A stretch of DNA of 64,000 nt from contig NZ_LMQW01000003.1 in assembly GCF_001425485.1 (NCBI RefSeq), positions 62,001 to 126,000 of the forward strand. Direction: 5' to 3'. Shown here in pieces: positions 35,008-46,971 of the stretch. Within the stretch, counting starts at the first letter, position 1. Every line of letters starts with the position of its first letter. The position numbers were made by a program, and so were the translations under genes. Source of the DNA: Aureimonas sp. Leaf427 (GTDB lineage Bacteria; Pseudomonadota; Alphaproteobacteria; Rhizobiales; Rhizobiaceae). Under the pieces are notes generated by a model. That model worked only from the letters and a program-made list of their open reading frames with translations. It was not told where the DNA came from and did no database searches.

Positions 35008-37371
35008 TTGGCATCGGACAAGACGGCGGAGGCGGCGAGCGGAGGACCTGAGTCCGAAAACGGCATGTCGTACATGACGCCGACCATCGCGGTCATCCTG
35101 GCGCTCGTGGCCTTTGTGACCTTCGGCATCAACATCGGCGCGGTGGCCGTCATGGCCTCGCAGCGCAACGACATGCTCGTCCATTCCGACCGCGACATCC
35201 AGAACCTCGCCGTCCTCCTCGCCAAGCAGACCGACCGCTCCTTCCAGGCCATCGACGCGATCCAGCGCAACGTCGTCGACCACCTGTCGAGGCTCGGCCT
35301 GAACGACGCGGAAACCCTGAGCGGGCAAGGGCGCCAGCGCTACGTCCACGACATGCTCGTCGCGGATGCCGCGCCGCTGAACTTCGTGAACTGGATCTCG
35401 CTGGTCGATACGAAGGGCCGGCTCGTCTCCAGTTCCTTCGCCTTCCCCGCCCCCGAATTCGACCTGCGCCAGCGCGACTACTTCAAGGCCCTGTCCGTGA
35501 AGGGTGCCCCGGAGACCTTCGTCAGCGAACCGATCGTCAACAGCCGGACCGGACAGCCGACGATCTACCTCGCCCGGCGGCTGTCGGATGCGAAGGGCGA
35601 CTTCAGCGGCATCCTCATCGCCGGGATCGCCATCGAGTCCTTCCAGCAGCTCTATCGCGGCATCGATCTCGACACGACGCGGACGATCGTCCTCGCCCGC
35701 GCCGACGGCGTCGTCCTCTCCAACCAGGGAAAGAGCGAGGGCGAGCCGGACGCGGCTTCGATCGTCGACTATTACGGCGCGCTGGCGAAAAAGCAGCAAA
35801 GCTCCGGCATGGTGCCGATGAGCGAGGATGGCGCCCCCTACAGGACGGCGACGGCGAGCCTCGAAGCCTACCCGGTCCTCGTCATGGCGCAGTACGACGT
35901 CGGCCTGGTGCTCGGCGACTGGTACAACCGGGCGCTCTTCGTCGCCGCCCTCGTGATCCTCGTCGATCTCAGCGTGCTCGTCGCCGGCATGCTCGGCTTC
36001 CACCACCTGCGCCAGAGCCGACGGGCGGGCGAGGCCGAGCGGCATTCGGCGCGTCACGACATCCTGACGGGCCTGCCCAACCGCGCCCATTTCCAGGAGG
36101 CGCTGGACGAAGCACTCGCCGAGGCCGACGATGTTCCCTTCGGCCTCGTCCTCATCGACCTCGACAACTTCAAGGAGGTGAACGACAACCAGGGCCACCA
36201 GGCCGGAGACCTGCTCCTGAAGCTCGTTTCCGCGCGGCTGAGAGGCTGCCTCGGCCCCTCCGACACGCTGGCGCGCCTCGGCGGCGACGAGTTCGCCATT
36301 ATCCAGCGCGGCATCAAGGGCCGCGAAGACGTCGAGCGTCTTGCCGCGGCCGCGCTCGCCACGTTCCACGCCTCCTTCCCGATCCGGGAGCGTCAGGTCA
36401 ATGTCGGCGCGAGCTTCGGCATCGCGCTCGGCGCGGCCAACGAGGGCGCCGATCTTCTCTTCGACCACGCCGACATGGCGCTCTACCAATCCAAGGCGCT
36501 CGGCCGTGGCACGATCCGCTTCTTCTCGGCCGAGCTTCAGGCGGAAAAGGTCGAGCGCAAGACGCTGGCCCAGGATCTGCAGGAAGCCGTCCTGGAGGAG
36601 ACGCTGCAGCTCTACTACCAGCCGATCGTCGATCTGCGCAGCTGCCGCCTCACCGGCTTCGAGGCGCTTCTGCGCTGGCACGACCCGGTGCGCGGCCCCG
36701 TTTCGCCCTCGACCTTCATCCCCATCGCCGAGGAAACCGGCGCCATCGGGCCGCTCGGGCGCTGGGTCATGCGCGAGGCGTGCCGGCGGGCCGCGACCTG
36801 GCCGGACGACATCCGCGTGGCGGTCAATCTCTCCGCGGTCCAGATGCAGCTCTCCGACGTGGCGGCCGATGTCGAGGAGATCCTGGCCGAAACTGGCCTT
36901 GCTCCATCGCGCCTCGAAATCGAGATCACCGAGAGCGTGCTGCTCGACCACCCCTCCGCCGAGAAGACGCTCCACCGTCTCGTCGCGCTCGGCGTCTCCA
37001 TCTCGCTCGACGATTTCGGCACCGGCTACTCGTCGCTGAGCTATCTCTGCAGCTTCCCCTTCGGCCGCATCAAGATCGACCGCTCCTTCGTCGCCCAGAT
37101 GGTGGACAACAAGGAGGCGGCCGTGATCGTGCAGACCGTGCGCGATCTGGCCGTCCGGCTCGGCACGAAGGTCACGGCCGAGGGCATCGAGACCCATGCG
37201 CAGCTGCGCCGCCTTCAGGAGATCGGCTGCGACGCCGGCCAGGGCTACCTGATCAGCCGCCCCATGCCCGCCAAGGACGTGCTGCGCTTCACGCAGACCT
37301 TCTCGGACTCCACTCCGGTGGAGGATATCGCGCTCGATCTCGACGAGGTCTCGCAGTCGCTCGTCGCCTGA
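35008..37371 (+). CDS. Membrane GGDEF-EAL c-di-GMP enzyme with periplasmic Cache sensor
   Basis: The 787-aa product has a membrane segment (~25-48, PTIAVILALVAFVTFGINIG), a dCache-like periplasmic domain (QRDYFKALSVKGAPETFVSE), and a second membrane segment (~310-332). GGDEF lies at 425-429 and EAL begins near 552 (EALLRW), with EAL metal and catalytic residues visible (ITESVLL, DDFGTGYSSLSYL, KIDRSFV, AEGIET). Both domains look catalytically intact. The inhibitory RxxD site before GGDEF is GPSD, so product inhibition is probably lost. The start could be TTG 35008 or ATG 35065. I kept 35008 because of the GGGGG/GGAG stretch upstream. Confidence 0.9.
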   Translation: MASDKTAEAASGGPESENGMSYMTPTIAVILALVAFVTFGINIGAVAVMASQRNDMLVHSDRDIQNLAVLLAKQTDRSFQAIDAIQRNVVDHLSRLGLNDAETLSGQGRQRYVHDMLVADAAPLNFVNWISLVDTKGRLVSSSFAFPAPEFDLRQRDYFKALSVKGAPETFVSEPIVNSRTGQPTIYLARRLSDAKGDFSGILIAGIAIESFQQLYRGIDLDTTRTIVLARADGVVLSNQGKSEGEPDAASIVDYYGALAKKQQSSGMVPMSEDGAPYRTATASLEAYPVLVMAQYDVGLVLGDWYNRALFVAALVILVDLSVLVAGMLGFHHLRQSRRAGEAERHSARHDILTGLPNRAHFQEALDEALAEADDVPFGLVLIDLDNFKEVNDNQGHQAGDLLLKLVSARLRGCLGPSDTLARLGGDEFAIIQRGIKGREDVERLAAAALATFHASFPIRERQVNVGASFGIALGAANEGADLLFDHADMALYQSKALGRGTIRFFSAELQAEKVERKTLAQDLQEAVLEETLQLYYQPIVDLRSCRLTGFEALLRWHDPVRGPVSPSTFIPIAEETGAIGPLGRWVMREACRRAATWPDDIRVAVNLSAVQMQLSDVAADVEEILAETGLAPSRLEIEITESVLLDHPSAEKTLHRLVALGVSISLDDFGTGYSSLSYLCSFPFGRIKIDRSFVAQMVDNKEAAVIVQTVRDLAVRLGTKVTAEGIETHAQLRRLQEIGCDAGQGYLISRPMPAKDVLRFTQTFSDSTPVEDIALDLDEVSQSLVA

Positions 37372-37398
37372 CGGCCTCTCACGCCGTCTCCGTGACCA

Positions 37399-39483
<2,085 letters not shown>

Positions 39484-39704
39484 GTTCGGCGCTCCGGAAG
39501 GACGGTCGGACAGGCCCGTCGATGCCCCTCCGCCGGCTCCGGCGCAAGGCGGAAAGATCGAAGGGACGTCCGATCCGCACGGCCTCTTCGCCGGAAGAGC
39601 GGCGGAGCCGACCGCACGAAACCGCACGGATACTGGTTGCTGGCTACGAAAACGAGCCTTCTCGTCGTAACCCTTCATGCGGAACCGGCAAAAAGCCATG
39701 TTAG

Positions 39705-39719
39705 GGAACCTTGGGTTCC
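39705..39719. promoter_or_regulatory. GGAACC-TTG-GGTTCC dyad before the kaiC-like gene
   Basis: A perfect 6-bp inverted repeat with a TTG loop lies 15 bases before ATG 39735. The loop TTG is itself in frame with the kaiC-like gene and could be an alternative start. It may be an mRNA hairpin over the start region or an operator. Confidence 0.35.
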
Positions 39720-39734
39720 ATCACGAGTCAAGCC

Positions 39735-41246
39735 ATGCCAGAGACACGCGCGATCTCCACCGAAGGCCGCATTTCGACCGGCATTCCCGGTCTCGACGAC
39801 ATTCTCGGCGGCGGCTTCACGGCGGATCGCCTCTATCTCGTCGAGGGCACGCCCGGCACGGGCAAGACCACGCTGTCGCTGCAGTTTCTCCTGGCGGGCG
39901 TGGAGGCCGGCGAGAGCGGGCTCTACATCACCCTGTCCGAGACCGCCGAAGAGCTGCGCGCCGTGGCCGCGACACATGGCTGGACGCTCGACGCGCTGTC
40001 GATCTTCGAGCTCGTGGGCGAGGAGGGCCTCGATCCCGACGCCGAGCAGTCGATCCTGCACCCGTCCGAGATCGAACTCGGCGAGACGACCAAGGGCGTC
40101 ATGCGCATGGTCGAGGAGATGCGCCCGCGCCGCGTCGTCTTCGACAGCCTGTCCGAACTCCGGCTGCTCGCCCAGAACCCGCTGCGCTATCGTCGGCAGA
40201 TCCTGACGCTGAAACAGTTCTTCGCCAGCCGGCGCTGCACGGTCCTCATGCTGGACGACCGCACCTCCGAGGCCAACGATCTCCAGCTCCATTCGATCGC
40301 CCACGGCGTAATCTCGCTGGAGCAGGCGGCGCGCGACTTCGGCTCCGAGCGGCGGCGCCTGCGGGTCATGAAGATGCGCGGGATCAAGTTCCGCGGCGGC
40401 TATCACGACTTCAATCTCGACACGGGCGGCCTGACCGTCTTCCCGCGTCTCGTCGCGGCCGAGCACCATCTCGCCTTCGACGCGAGCCCGGTATCTACCG
40501 GCAACACGGGGCTCGACGCCCTTCTCGGCGGGGGCCTCGCGCCCGGAACGAACACGCTCCTCTCCGGCCCGTCCGGCGTCGGCAAGACGACGACCGCCAT
40601 CCGCTGCATGATGGCCGCTCTCGAGCGCGGCGAAACCGCGACCTACTTCCTCTTCGACGAGGGGCTGGGCACGCTTCTGTCGAGATCGACCACGCTCGGC
40701 ATGGACATCCGGCCCTTCATCGACAGCGGCCAGCTCTCGCTCCAGCAGATCGATCCGGCCGAACTGTCGCCCGGCGAGTTCACGAGCCGCGTGCGCAAGG
40801 CCGTGGAGGAGAAGGGCTCTCGCTTCCTCGTGATCGACAGTCTCAACGCCTATCTCCATGCCATGCCCGGGGAGCAGTTCCTGATCCTCCAGATGCACGA
40901 GATCCTGACCTATCTCAGCCAGCAGGGCGTGACCGCGATCCTCGTCCTCGGGCAGCACGGGCTCGTCGGCGACATGCGCTCGGACGTCGATCTCAGCTAT
41001 CTCAGCGACGCCATCCTCCTCTTCCGCTTCTTCGAGGCGCACGGAGAGGTGCGCACGGCCGTCTCGGTGGTGAAGAGCCGGACGAGTGCGCACGAGAGAA
41101 CGATCCGCGAGTTCCGTCTCGGGCAGAACGGCCTTGCCGTCGGCGAGGCATTGCACGACTTCGAGGGTGTCCTGACCGGCCTTCCGTCCTACAAAGGCAT
41201 CATGAGAATGCTGAACGACGGCGATACGGGCAGCCGGACGGAGTAG
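39735..41246 (+). CDS. KaiC-like dual-RecA ATPase
   Basis: The 503-aa product has two KaiC domains. Domain I runs ~10-250 with Walker A GTPGTGKTT at 38-46 and Walker B RRVVFDSLSEL. Domain II runs ~255-480 with GPSGVGKTT and RFLVIDSLNAY. In the phosphorylation region it reads DLSYLSD, so the cyanobacterial Ser-Thr pair is Ser421-Tyr422. There is no kaiB or kaiA nearby. It ends five bases before a hybrid histidine kinase gene, a pairing seen in other proteobacteria where KaiC-like proteins act in signalling. A longer form from TTG 39711 is possible. Confidence 0.88.
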   Translation: MPETRAISTEGRISTGIPGLDDILGGGFTADRLYLVEGTPGTGKTTLSLQFLLAGVEAGESGLYITLSETAEELRAVAATHGWTLDALSIFELVGEEGLDPDAEQSILHPSEIELGETTKGVMRMVEEMRPRRVVFDSLSELRLLAQNPLRYRRQILTLKQFFASRRCTVLMLDDRTSEANDLQLHSIAHGVISLEQAARDFGSERRRLRVMKMRGIKFRGGYHDFNLDTGGLTVFPRLVAAEHHLAFDASPVSTGNTGLDALLGGGLAPGTNTLLSGPSGVGKTTTAIRCMMAALERGETATYFLFDEGLGTLLSRSTTLGMDIRPFIDSGQLSLQQIDPAELSPGEFTSRVRKAVEEKGSRFLVIDSLNAYLHAMPGEQFLILQMHEILTYLSQQGVTAILVLGQHGLVGDMRSDVDLSYLSDAILLFRFFEAHGEVRTAVSVVKSRTSAHERTIREFRLGQNGLAVGEALHDFEGVLTGLPSYKGIMRMLNDGDTGSRTE

Positions 41247-41251
41247 ACGGG

Positions 41252-43237
41252 TTGAGCGAGCGTGTCCTTATCCTGGCGCCTCGGGGCCGGGACGGCGAAG
41301 TGGCGAGCCGTGTGCTGGCGCAGGGCGGCGTCGAGGCGCTCGCCTGCCCGGATCTCGCCTCGCTCTGCGGGCTGCTCCACGGCGACGCCGGCGGGATCCT
41401 GATCACCGAGGAGGTGCTGGCGGCCGAAGGCCTCGAAGAGCTTCTCGCCTGGATCGACCGCCAGCCGCCCTGGTCGGACCTGCCGGTCGTCGTGCTCGCG
41501 ACCAAGCGCACGGGGCCGCGCCCGCCCCGCGCCTCGCAGATCATCGAGCGGCTCGGCAACGTCATCCTCCTGGAGCGCCCGATCAACGCGGAGACGCTGA
41601 TGAGCGCGGCGCGCTCGGCCATCCGCGGGCGGCGGCGGCAGTATCAGGCGCGCGCCATGCTCGCCACCGAGGAGACGGCGGCGGCGAACCTTCGCGACCT
41701 CAACGAGACGCTGGAACAGCGCGTCGCCGAGCGCACGGCCGAGCGCGACCGCATGTGGCACCTCTCCACCGACCTCATGGACGTCTGCAACCGGGAGGGC
41801 CGGCTGATCGCCGTCAACCATGCCTGGACCGCGATGCTGGGCTGGACCGAGGCGGAACTGCTGGCCTCGAGCTTTCTCGACCTCGTCCATCCCGACGACG
41901 TGGATGCGACTCAGGAGAAGATGAAGCGGCTCGAACGCGGGACGACGACGCTGCGCTTCGAGAACCGCTTCCGCTCCCGCGACGGCGTCTATCGGCTGAT
42001 CTCCTGGACCGCCTCGCCAGACGCGGGAAACGTCTACGCCATCGGCCGCGACATCACCGAACAGCGCACGACCGAAGAGGCGCTTCGCCAGAGCCAGAAG
42101 ATGGAGGCGATCGGCCAGCTCACCGGCGGCATCGCGCACGACTTCAACAATATGCTGGCCGGCGTCGTCGGTTCGCTCGACCTCATGAAGCGGCGGATCG
42201 CCAATGGCGAGATGGAGCGCGTGCCGCGCTATCTCGACGCCGCCATGACCTCGGCCCAGCGCGCCGCAGGCCTGACCGCGCGCCTCCTCGCCTTCGGCCG
42301 CCGCCAGTCGCTGGACCTCAAGGCGACGGACGTGAACGGCGTCGTCGCGGGGCTCGAGGAGCTGATGCGCCGCACGCTCGGCGAGAACGTGCAGGTCGAG
42401 ACGCGGCTTGCGCCGGACCTGTCGCCCGGCTGGACCGACGCCAACCAGCTAGAAAGCGCGCTGCTCAACCTTGCGATCAATGCGCGCGACGCCATGCCCG
42501 AAGGCGGCAAGCTGACGGTGACGACGGCCAATCGCTGCTTCGGCCCGGCGCAGGTTCTGAAGATGGAGGGCCTCGCGCCCGGAAACTACGTGATCGTCGA
42601 GGTCGCCGATACCGGCATCGGCATGTCGCCGGAAACCTTGCAGAAGGTCTTCGAGCCCTTCTTCACGACCAAGCCGATCGGCCAGGGAACGGGCCTCGGC
42701 CTGTCCATGATCTACGGCTTCGCCAAGCAGTCGAACGGGCACGTCACCGTGGAGAGCACGGAGGGACAGGGCACCGTCATCCGGCTCGTGCTGCCGCGCT
42801 ATGCGGAACGGGCCGTGGCCATCGAGGAGGAAGCGGACATGCAGGCACCCAAGGGCGACGGCGAAACCGTGCTCGTCGTCGAGGACGAGGCGCTCGTTCG
42901 CATGCTCGTCGTCGACGTTCTGGAGGACCTCGGCTATCGCGCCATCGAGGCCGGCAGCGCCGACGAGGCGATCCCCTACCTGAAGGCCGAAGGGCGCATC
43001 GACCTCCTGATGACCGATGTCGGCCTGCCCGGCATGAACGGACGCCAGCTCGCCGAGGTCGCCCGCGAGGCGCGGCCGGAGCTGAAGATCCTCTTCGTCA
43101 CCGGCTATGCCGAAAAGGCCGCCGTCCGCGGCGACTTCCTCGGCGACCGGATGGACATCGTCACAAAGCCCTTCGTCTTCGAGACGCTGGCGACGAAGAT
43201 CCGGCAGATGATCGAGGGCGACGGCACGCCGGCCTGA
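41252..43237 (+). CDS. Hybrid histidine kinase paired with the KaiC-like protein
   Basis: The 661-aa product starts at TTG 41252 (GGAG eight bases upstream). It has a receiver-like N-terminus (~1-125, with no clear phospho-acceptor Asp), a coiled coil (~140-165), and a PAS domain (~168-275). A HisKA helix with His296 in GGIAHDFNN, a HATPase domain ([31 protein letters not shown]) and a C-terminal receiver with Asp589 in [10 protein letters not shown] follow. No membrane segment is present, so it is cytoplasmic. The layout suggests the KaiC-like ATPase acts with this kinase, but the output regulator is not local. Confidence 0.9.
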   Translation: MSERVLILAPRGRDGEVASRVLAQGGVEALACPDLASLCGLLHGDAGGILITEEVLAAEGLEELLAWIDRQPPWSDLPVVVLATKRTGPRPPRASQIIERLGNVILLERPINAETLMSAARSAIRGRRRQYQARAMLATEETAAANLRDLNETLEQRVAERTAERDRMWHLSTDLMDVCNREGRLIAVNHAWTAMLGWTEAELLASSFLDLVHPDDVDATQEKMKRLERGTTTLRFENRFRSRDGVYRLISWTASPDAGNVYAIGRDITEQRTTEEALRQSQKMEAIGQLTGGIAHDFNNMLAGVVGSLDLMKRRIANGEMERVPRYLDAAMTSAQRAAGLTARLLAFGRRQSLDLKATDVNGVVAGLEELMRRTLGENVQVETRLAPDLSPGWTDANQLESALLNLAINARDAMPEGGKLTVTTANRCFGPAQVLKMEGLAPGNYVIVEVADTGIGMSPETLQKVFEPFFTTKPIGQGTGLGLSMIYGFAKQSNGHVTVESTEGQGTVIRLVLPRYAERAVAIEEEADMQAPKGDGETVLVVEDEALVRMLVVDVLEDLGYRAIEAGSADEAIPYLKAEGRIDLLMTDVGLPGMNGRQLAEVAREARPELKILFVTGYAEKAAVRGDFLGDRMDIVTKPFVFETLATKIRQMIEGDGTPA

Positions 43238-43264
43238 TCCTCTCGCGTCGATCGGTCTCGCGAC

Positions 43265-43290
43265 GGAACGCCGATGGCGTGCGGACCGTT
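43265..43290 (+). promoter_or_regulatory. EcfG-type promoter of the DUF3597 gene
   Basis: GGAAC (43265-43269) followed after 17 bases by CGTT (43287-43290) is an exact match to the EcfG general-stress consensus, 48 bases before the start codon. Confidence 0.7.
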
Positions 43291-43338
43291 AGCGCTTCGA
43301 CGTTCACACGACCGTGAACACGAGAGGAGATCGACGCG

Positions 43339-43815
43339 ATGAGCATTTTCGGCAAGATCAAGGACGCCATCTTCGGCAAGGCGGAAGCCGCCGAGCCTGC
43401 AGCGCCCGCGCCCGCAACGGTCAACGCCCCGCCGCCGGCCGGCCCCGCCACGACGGCGGCCCCGGCACCCGCCTCCCCCACCCCGGCATCGCCGACCTCG
43501 GCTCCGGCGCCGGGCGCTCAACCGGCCGGGACGGCTCCCGCCTCCACGCCGGCGACGGCGGTCGATGTGGCCGCGATCATGGACAAGGCCGTCAAGGACA
43601 GCGGCCAGAAGCTCGAATGGCGCAAGTCCATCGTCGACACGATGAAGGCGCTCCATCTCGACAGCAGCCTCTCCGAGCGCAAGGAACTGGCCGAGGAGCT
43701 CGGCTATACCGGCGACACGAACGACAGCGCGACGATGAACGTCTGGCTGCAGAAGGCGCTGATGAAGAAGCTCGCCGAGAACGGCGGCAAGGTGCCGGCC
43801 GACCTCACGGACTGA
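43339..43815 (+). CDS. DUF3597-family protein
   Basis: The 158-aa product begins MSIFGKIKDAIFGKAEAAEP, has a ~60-residue Ala/Pro/Thr-rich linker, then the DUF3597 domain (VDVAAIMDKAVKDSGQKLEW, SIVDTMKALHLDSS, ELAEELGY, MNVWLQKALMKKLAENGGK). The domain is small, helical and of unknown function, often described as LysM-like associated. AGGAG precedes the start. It is likely a general-stress protein given the EcfG-type promoter. A hairpin follows at once. Confidence 0.85.
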   Translation: MSIFGKIKDAIFGKAEAAEPAAPAPATVNAPPPAGPATTAAPAPASPTPASPTSAPAPGAQPAGTAPASTPATAVDVAAIMDKAVKDSGQKLEWRKSIVDTMKALHLDSSLSERKELAEELGYTGDTNDSATMNVWLQKALMKKLAENGGKVPADLTD

Positions 43816-43820
43816 GCCTG

Positions 43821-43848
43821 AAGCCTGTCCCGTCGAGCGGACGGGCTT
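43821..43848 (+). terminator. Hairpin after the DUF3597 gene
   Basis: AAGCCTGTCC (43821-43830) pairs with GGACGGGCTT (43839-43848), including one T-G pair, around an eight-base loop, five bases after the stop codon. The end is CTTCG, not a long T-run. Confidence 0.5.
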
Positions 43849-43879
43849 CGCCGCAAGAGCCGGCGCCGACAAAAGATGA

Positions 43880-43919
43880 GAGGGCACCGAGGCTCGCTGG
43901 AGGCGGCCCCGGTGCCCTC
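43880..43919. terminator. Inverted repeat at the end of piuC
   Basis: GAGGGCACCG (43880-43889) and CGGTGCCCTC (43910-43919) are exact complements separated by 20 GC-rich bases, ending one base before the piuC stop codon. Read on the reverse strand it is followed by a short T-rich stretch, CATCTTTTGTCGG, so it could terminate the receptor-piuC transcript. Confidence 0.5.
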
Positions 43920-43920
43920 G

Positions 43921-44607
43921 TCACAGATCCGCGAAGCGGCGGATCAGGTTGTGATAGTGATTGACGAGGCCGAGCACCGCCGGGTCCGCGTCGCCGAGCT
44001 TGGTGCGCGCGCCGATGATGGCGATGTCGAGATCGTAGAGCATGGTGCGCAGGCCGTCGTCCCGCACCATCGACTGCGTCCAGAAGAACGAACCCCAGCG
44101 GCTGCCCCGCGTGATCGGCTCGACGCGATGAAGGCTGGTGGCGGGATAGACGATCATGTCGCCGGCCGGCAGCTTCACGGCCTGGCTGCCATAGGTGTCC
44201 TCCACGACCAGCTCGCCGCCGTCGTAGTCCTCCGGGTCGGTCAGGAAGAGCGTCGAGGACACGTCCGCGCGCATGCGCATGCCGCCCGTGCCCGGAATGG
44301 CGCGGATCGCGCCGTCCACATGCGCCCCGAAGGTCATGCCGACATCGTAGCGGTTGAACATCGGCGGCAGCACGCGGAAGGGCAGAGCCGCCGAATTGAA
44401 GGTCGGGTTCGCCGCGAGCTTGCCGAGGATCAGCCCGCCCAGTTCGCGCGCCTCCGCCGAATCCTCCGGGATCTGGAGATTGCGCTTGGCCTTGGCGGCC
44501 TGGTCGCCCGCCGTCACGCGCCCGTCGACCCATTGCGAGCTTTCCAGCACATGCCGGCAGTGCCGGACCTCGTCCGGCGTCAGGACGGCGGGGATGTGGA
44601 TCAGCAT
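43921..44607 (-). CDS. piuC: Fe(II)/2-oxoglutarate-dependent PKHD-type hydroxylase
   Basis: The 228-aa product has the iron ligands His96, Asp98 (HVDGAI) and His160 (SLHRVEP), with Arg170 for 2-oxoglutarate, as in the YbiX/PiuC family. It sits 71 bases downstream of a TonB-dependent receptor on the same strand, the usual partner arrangement in iron uptake loci. The exact substrate of PiuC is not established in the family, though a role in siderophore or iron handling is assumed. It is probably expressed from the receptor promoter under iron control. Confidence 0.92.
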   Translation of the reverse strand: MLIHIPAVLTPDEVRHCRHVLESSQWVDGRVTAGDQAAKAKRNLQIPEDSAEARELGGLILGKLAANPTFNSAALPFRVLPPMFNRYDVGMTFGAHVDGAIRAIPGTGGMRMRADVSSTLFLTDPEDYDGGELVVEDTYGSQAVKLPAGDMIVYPATSLHRVEPITRGSRWGSFFWTQSMVRDDGLRTMLYDLDIAIIGARTKLGDADPAVLGLVNHYHNLIRRFADL

Positions 44608-44678
44608 GGCGACTTCCTATGGCACGGGGCGGCGCTGAACGGCGGGGAGCGGCCGCCCCCGAATAAAGGAGCGAAGCT

Positions 44679-46946
44679 TTAGAATTTCGCTCCGATCGTC
44701 AGAAGCACGCTGCGGCCGGAGGCCGGCACCGCGCGCCCGCCGAAGGCCGCATCGTAGTTCAGATGATCCGTCAGGTTGTAGCCGTTCAGCGCGACCTTGA
44801 AGTGCTTGGCGTCGTAGGTGATGGCGGCATCGAGAGAGAAGCTGTCGGGAACGATGTTCTTGTCCACGGTCGGCGTGTAGACGGCATAGGAGGATGCCGC
44901 GCGCAGGCCGCCCGCGATCGACAGATCGCCGCCGATATCGGGCAGGTGCGGCGTCAGGTCGTAGTCGGTCCAGAGCGTGACATTGTGGCGCGAGACGTAG
45001 GGCGCGACGTCCCCGACGATCCGCTGATCCTCCGGATAGGCGGTAGAGAGGATCTCGCCGTCGAGATAGGCGTATCCGGCATGGACGGTCCAGCCGGTGA
45101 GCACCTCGCCGTTGAGCCCGAGCTCGAAGCCGCGAACGCGGCGCGTGTCGCCGGCGTCGCCGAAGGCATAGGCGATGCCCGAGGTCGGATCGGTGTCGAC
45201 CGAATTCTTCTTTTCGATCTGGAAGACCGAGCCGGAAAAGCCGAGCGCCTCTCCGAGAAGATCGATCTTCGTGCCGATCTCGTAGAGATCGCTTCGTTCG
45301 GGATCGAAGTTCGATCCGGCCCGCGGCGCCTCCGAGGTCGAGATCATCTGCTGGGTCGAGAGATTGACGCCGACCGGCGCATAGGAGCGCGCGAAGGTCG
45401 CGTAGAACTGCGTCGCCTTCGTCGGCTCGTAGATCGCGCTGATCGAGGGGCTGAGCGCGGTGACGTCGTCCTTCGCCTCGACGCCGGAAAAGACCGACGT
45501 GGACTCGAAATAGTCCGCCCGCACGCCGCCGAGCAGCGAAAACTCCTCCGTCAGCCAGATCCGATCGGTGGCGAAGAGGCCGGCATTGAAGGCCGTTCCC
45601 TCGGTCTTGATCGCGTTGTCGTAGGTGAGAAGCGCGGTCGGGAACTCGTAGACGGGATCGCGCAGGCGCTGCACGTTCGTCGGACGGGCCGGCAGGAAGC
45701 TGCCGCGCTCGCGATCCTCGCTCTGGTGGCTGACGTCGAGGCCGACCTTCAGCTCGTTCCGAAGCCCTCCGATCGTGCCGTTCACATCGGCCGAGGTGAC
45801 GTTCTGAACGCCCGTGCCGTCCTGGCGATAGGCGATGCCGCCGCCGGCGCCGTAGCTGATCAGGGGATTGCCGCCGTTGAAGAACGTCGTGACGCAGGCG
45901 CCCTCGCAACTCGGATTGGTCGAGAGGAAGTCGCGGTCGTAGAACTGCACGCGGGTGTCGTTGTGGATCGCGATGTTCTCGTTCACCGTGTGCGTCAGAT
46001 TCGAGGTGAACGTGTGGACGTTCGTCTCGTCGCGATCCTCGCTATTGCCGTAGACGCGGGAATAGGAGGTGGAGCGGTCGAGCCCGAACTCGGTCGCCGG
46101 CGCGCCGGTCGTGCCCGGCCGGCGCAGCATGGGCACGCCCATGTCCGGCGTGCGGTCTCCGCCCTGGTAGCTGTAGTTCAAGTGCCACTCGGTCGGCGTG
46201 CCGAGACCGAGGCCGAGATCGACCGCGATGCCCTCGCGGTCCGTCTCCACCCGGTCGCGGTCCTCGACGTCCTGGCGATGGACGACGCCGTTGACGCGCA
46301 CCGCGCTCGTCTCGCTCAGCGTCTTGTTGAGATCGAACGTGCCGCGATGGGTCGGGCCCGAGCCGATCGAATAGTCCGCGCCGTAGCGGTCCTCGAGGAA
46401 GGAACCCTTGGTCGACTGGTTGATGACGCCGCCGACATTGCCCGCGCCGAAATAGCCGCCGGTCGGCCCCTTGAAGACCTCGACGGACTCTGTGTTGAAA
46501 CTGTCCCGGACATAGGCGCCGAAGTCCTTCAGGCCGTTCGTGTAGACGTCGCCCTTGGACTGGAAGCCGCGGATGCGGAACTGGTCGCCGTTCTGTCCGC
46601 CATTGCCTTCGCCGGACGAGAGCGTGATGCCGGGAACGTTGCGCAGCGCCTGCTCCAGCGAGGTGACGCCCTGCTTCTCCAAAACCTCCTGCGGGACCAC
46701 GTTGACCGTGCGGGGAGTCTCGCGGACCGTCGCGGGCAGGCGGGCGATCTTCGTCGAGGCGCGGTTCGTGTTGGGCACCTGGGCGAGCGAGCCGCCCTGC
46801 AGCGTCACGGTGTCGAGAACGATGGGCTCGCCCGCGCCGACCGGCGCCGTCTGAGCGAAGGCCGTCGAGCCGAAGGACAACGCGACGCCGGCGGCCAGAG
46901 TGGCGTTCGACATCAACGGGCGCATGGTTGCGAAAGGCTTGATCAT
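44679..46946 (-). CDS. TonB-dependent siderophore receptor
   Basis: The 755-aa outer-membrane protein has a signal peptide ending ...GSTAFAQ (~33 residues) and a TonB box within PIVLDTVTLQGG. A plug follows (PRTVNVVPQEVLEKQGVTSL, FRIRGFQ, VEVFKGPTGGYFGAGNVGGV), then a 22-strand barrel ending in Phe (TIGAKF). The plug wording places it with catecholate or FhuE/Fiu-type receptors, but the ligand is not determined. I chose ATG 46946, since GGAG lies six bases upstream and the signal peptide starts there. Longer starts add unlikely residues. It is divergent from the siderophore ABC importer. Confidence 0.93.
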   Translation of the reverse strand: MIKPFATMRPLMSNATLAAGVALSFGSTAFAQTAPVGAGEPIVLDTVTLQGGSLAQVPNTNRASTKIARLPATVRETPRTVNVVPQEVLEKQGVTSLEQALRNVPGITLSSGEGNGGQNGDQFRIRGFQSKGDVYTNGLKDFGAYVRDSFNTESVEVFKGPTGGYFGAGNVGGVINQSTKGSFLEDRYGADYSIGSGPTHRGTFDLNKTLSETSAVRVNGVVHRQDVEDRDRVETDREGIAVDLGLGLGTPTEWHLNYSYQGGDRTPDMGVPMLRRPGTTGAPATEFGLDRSTSYSRVYGNSEDRDETNVHTFTSNLTHTVNENIAIHNDTRVQFYDRDFLSTNPSCEGACVTTFFNGGNPLISYGAGGGIAYRQDGTGVQNVTSADVNGTIGGLRNELKVGLDVSHQSEDRERGSFLPARPTNVQRLRDPVYEFPTALLTYDNAIKTEGTAFNAGLFATDRIWLTEEFSLLGGVRADYFESTSVFSGVEAKDDVTALSPSISAIYEPTKATQFYATFARSYAPVGVNLSTQQMISTSEAPRAGSNFDPERSDLYEIGTKIDLLGEALGFSGSVFQIEKKNSVDTDPTSGIAYAFGDAGDTRRVRGFELGLNGEVLTGWTVHAGYAYLDGEILSTAYPEDQRIVGDVAPYVSRHNVTLWTDYDLTPHLPDIGGDLSIAGGLRAASSYAVYTPTVDKNIVPDSFSLDAAITYDAKHFKVALNGYNLTDHLNYDAAFGGRAVPASGRSVLLTIGAKF

Positions 46947-46971
46947 CATCGGCTCCAGGTTCACGGGAACC

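Noticed and set aside
39681-39710. EcfG promoter for the kaiC-like gene (GGAAC at 39681)
   Set aside because: No CGTT or close variant at 16-17 bases. TGTT occurs only 13 bases away.
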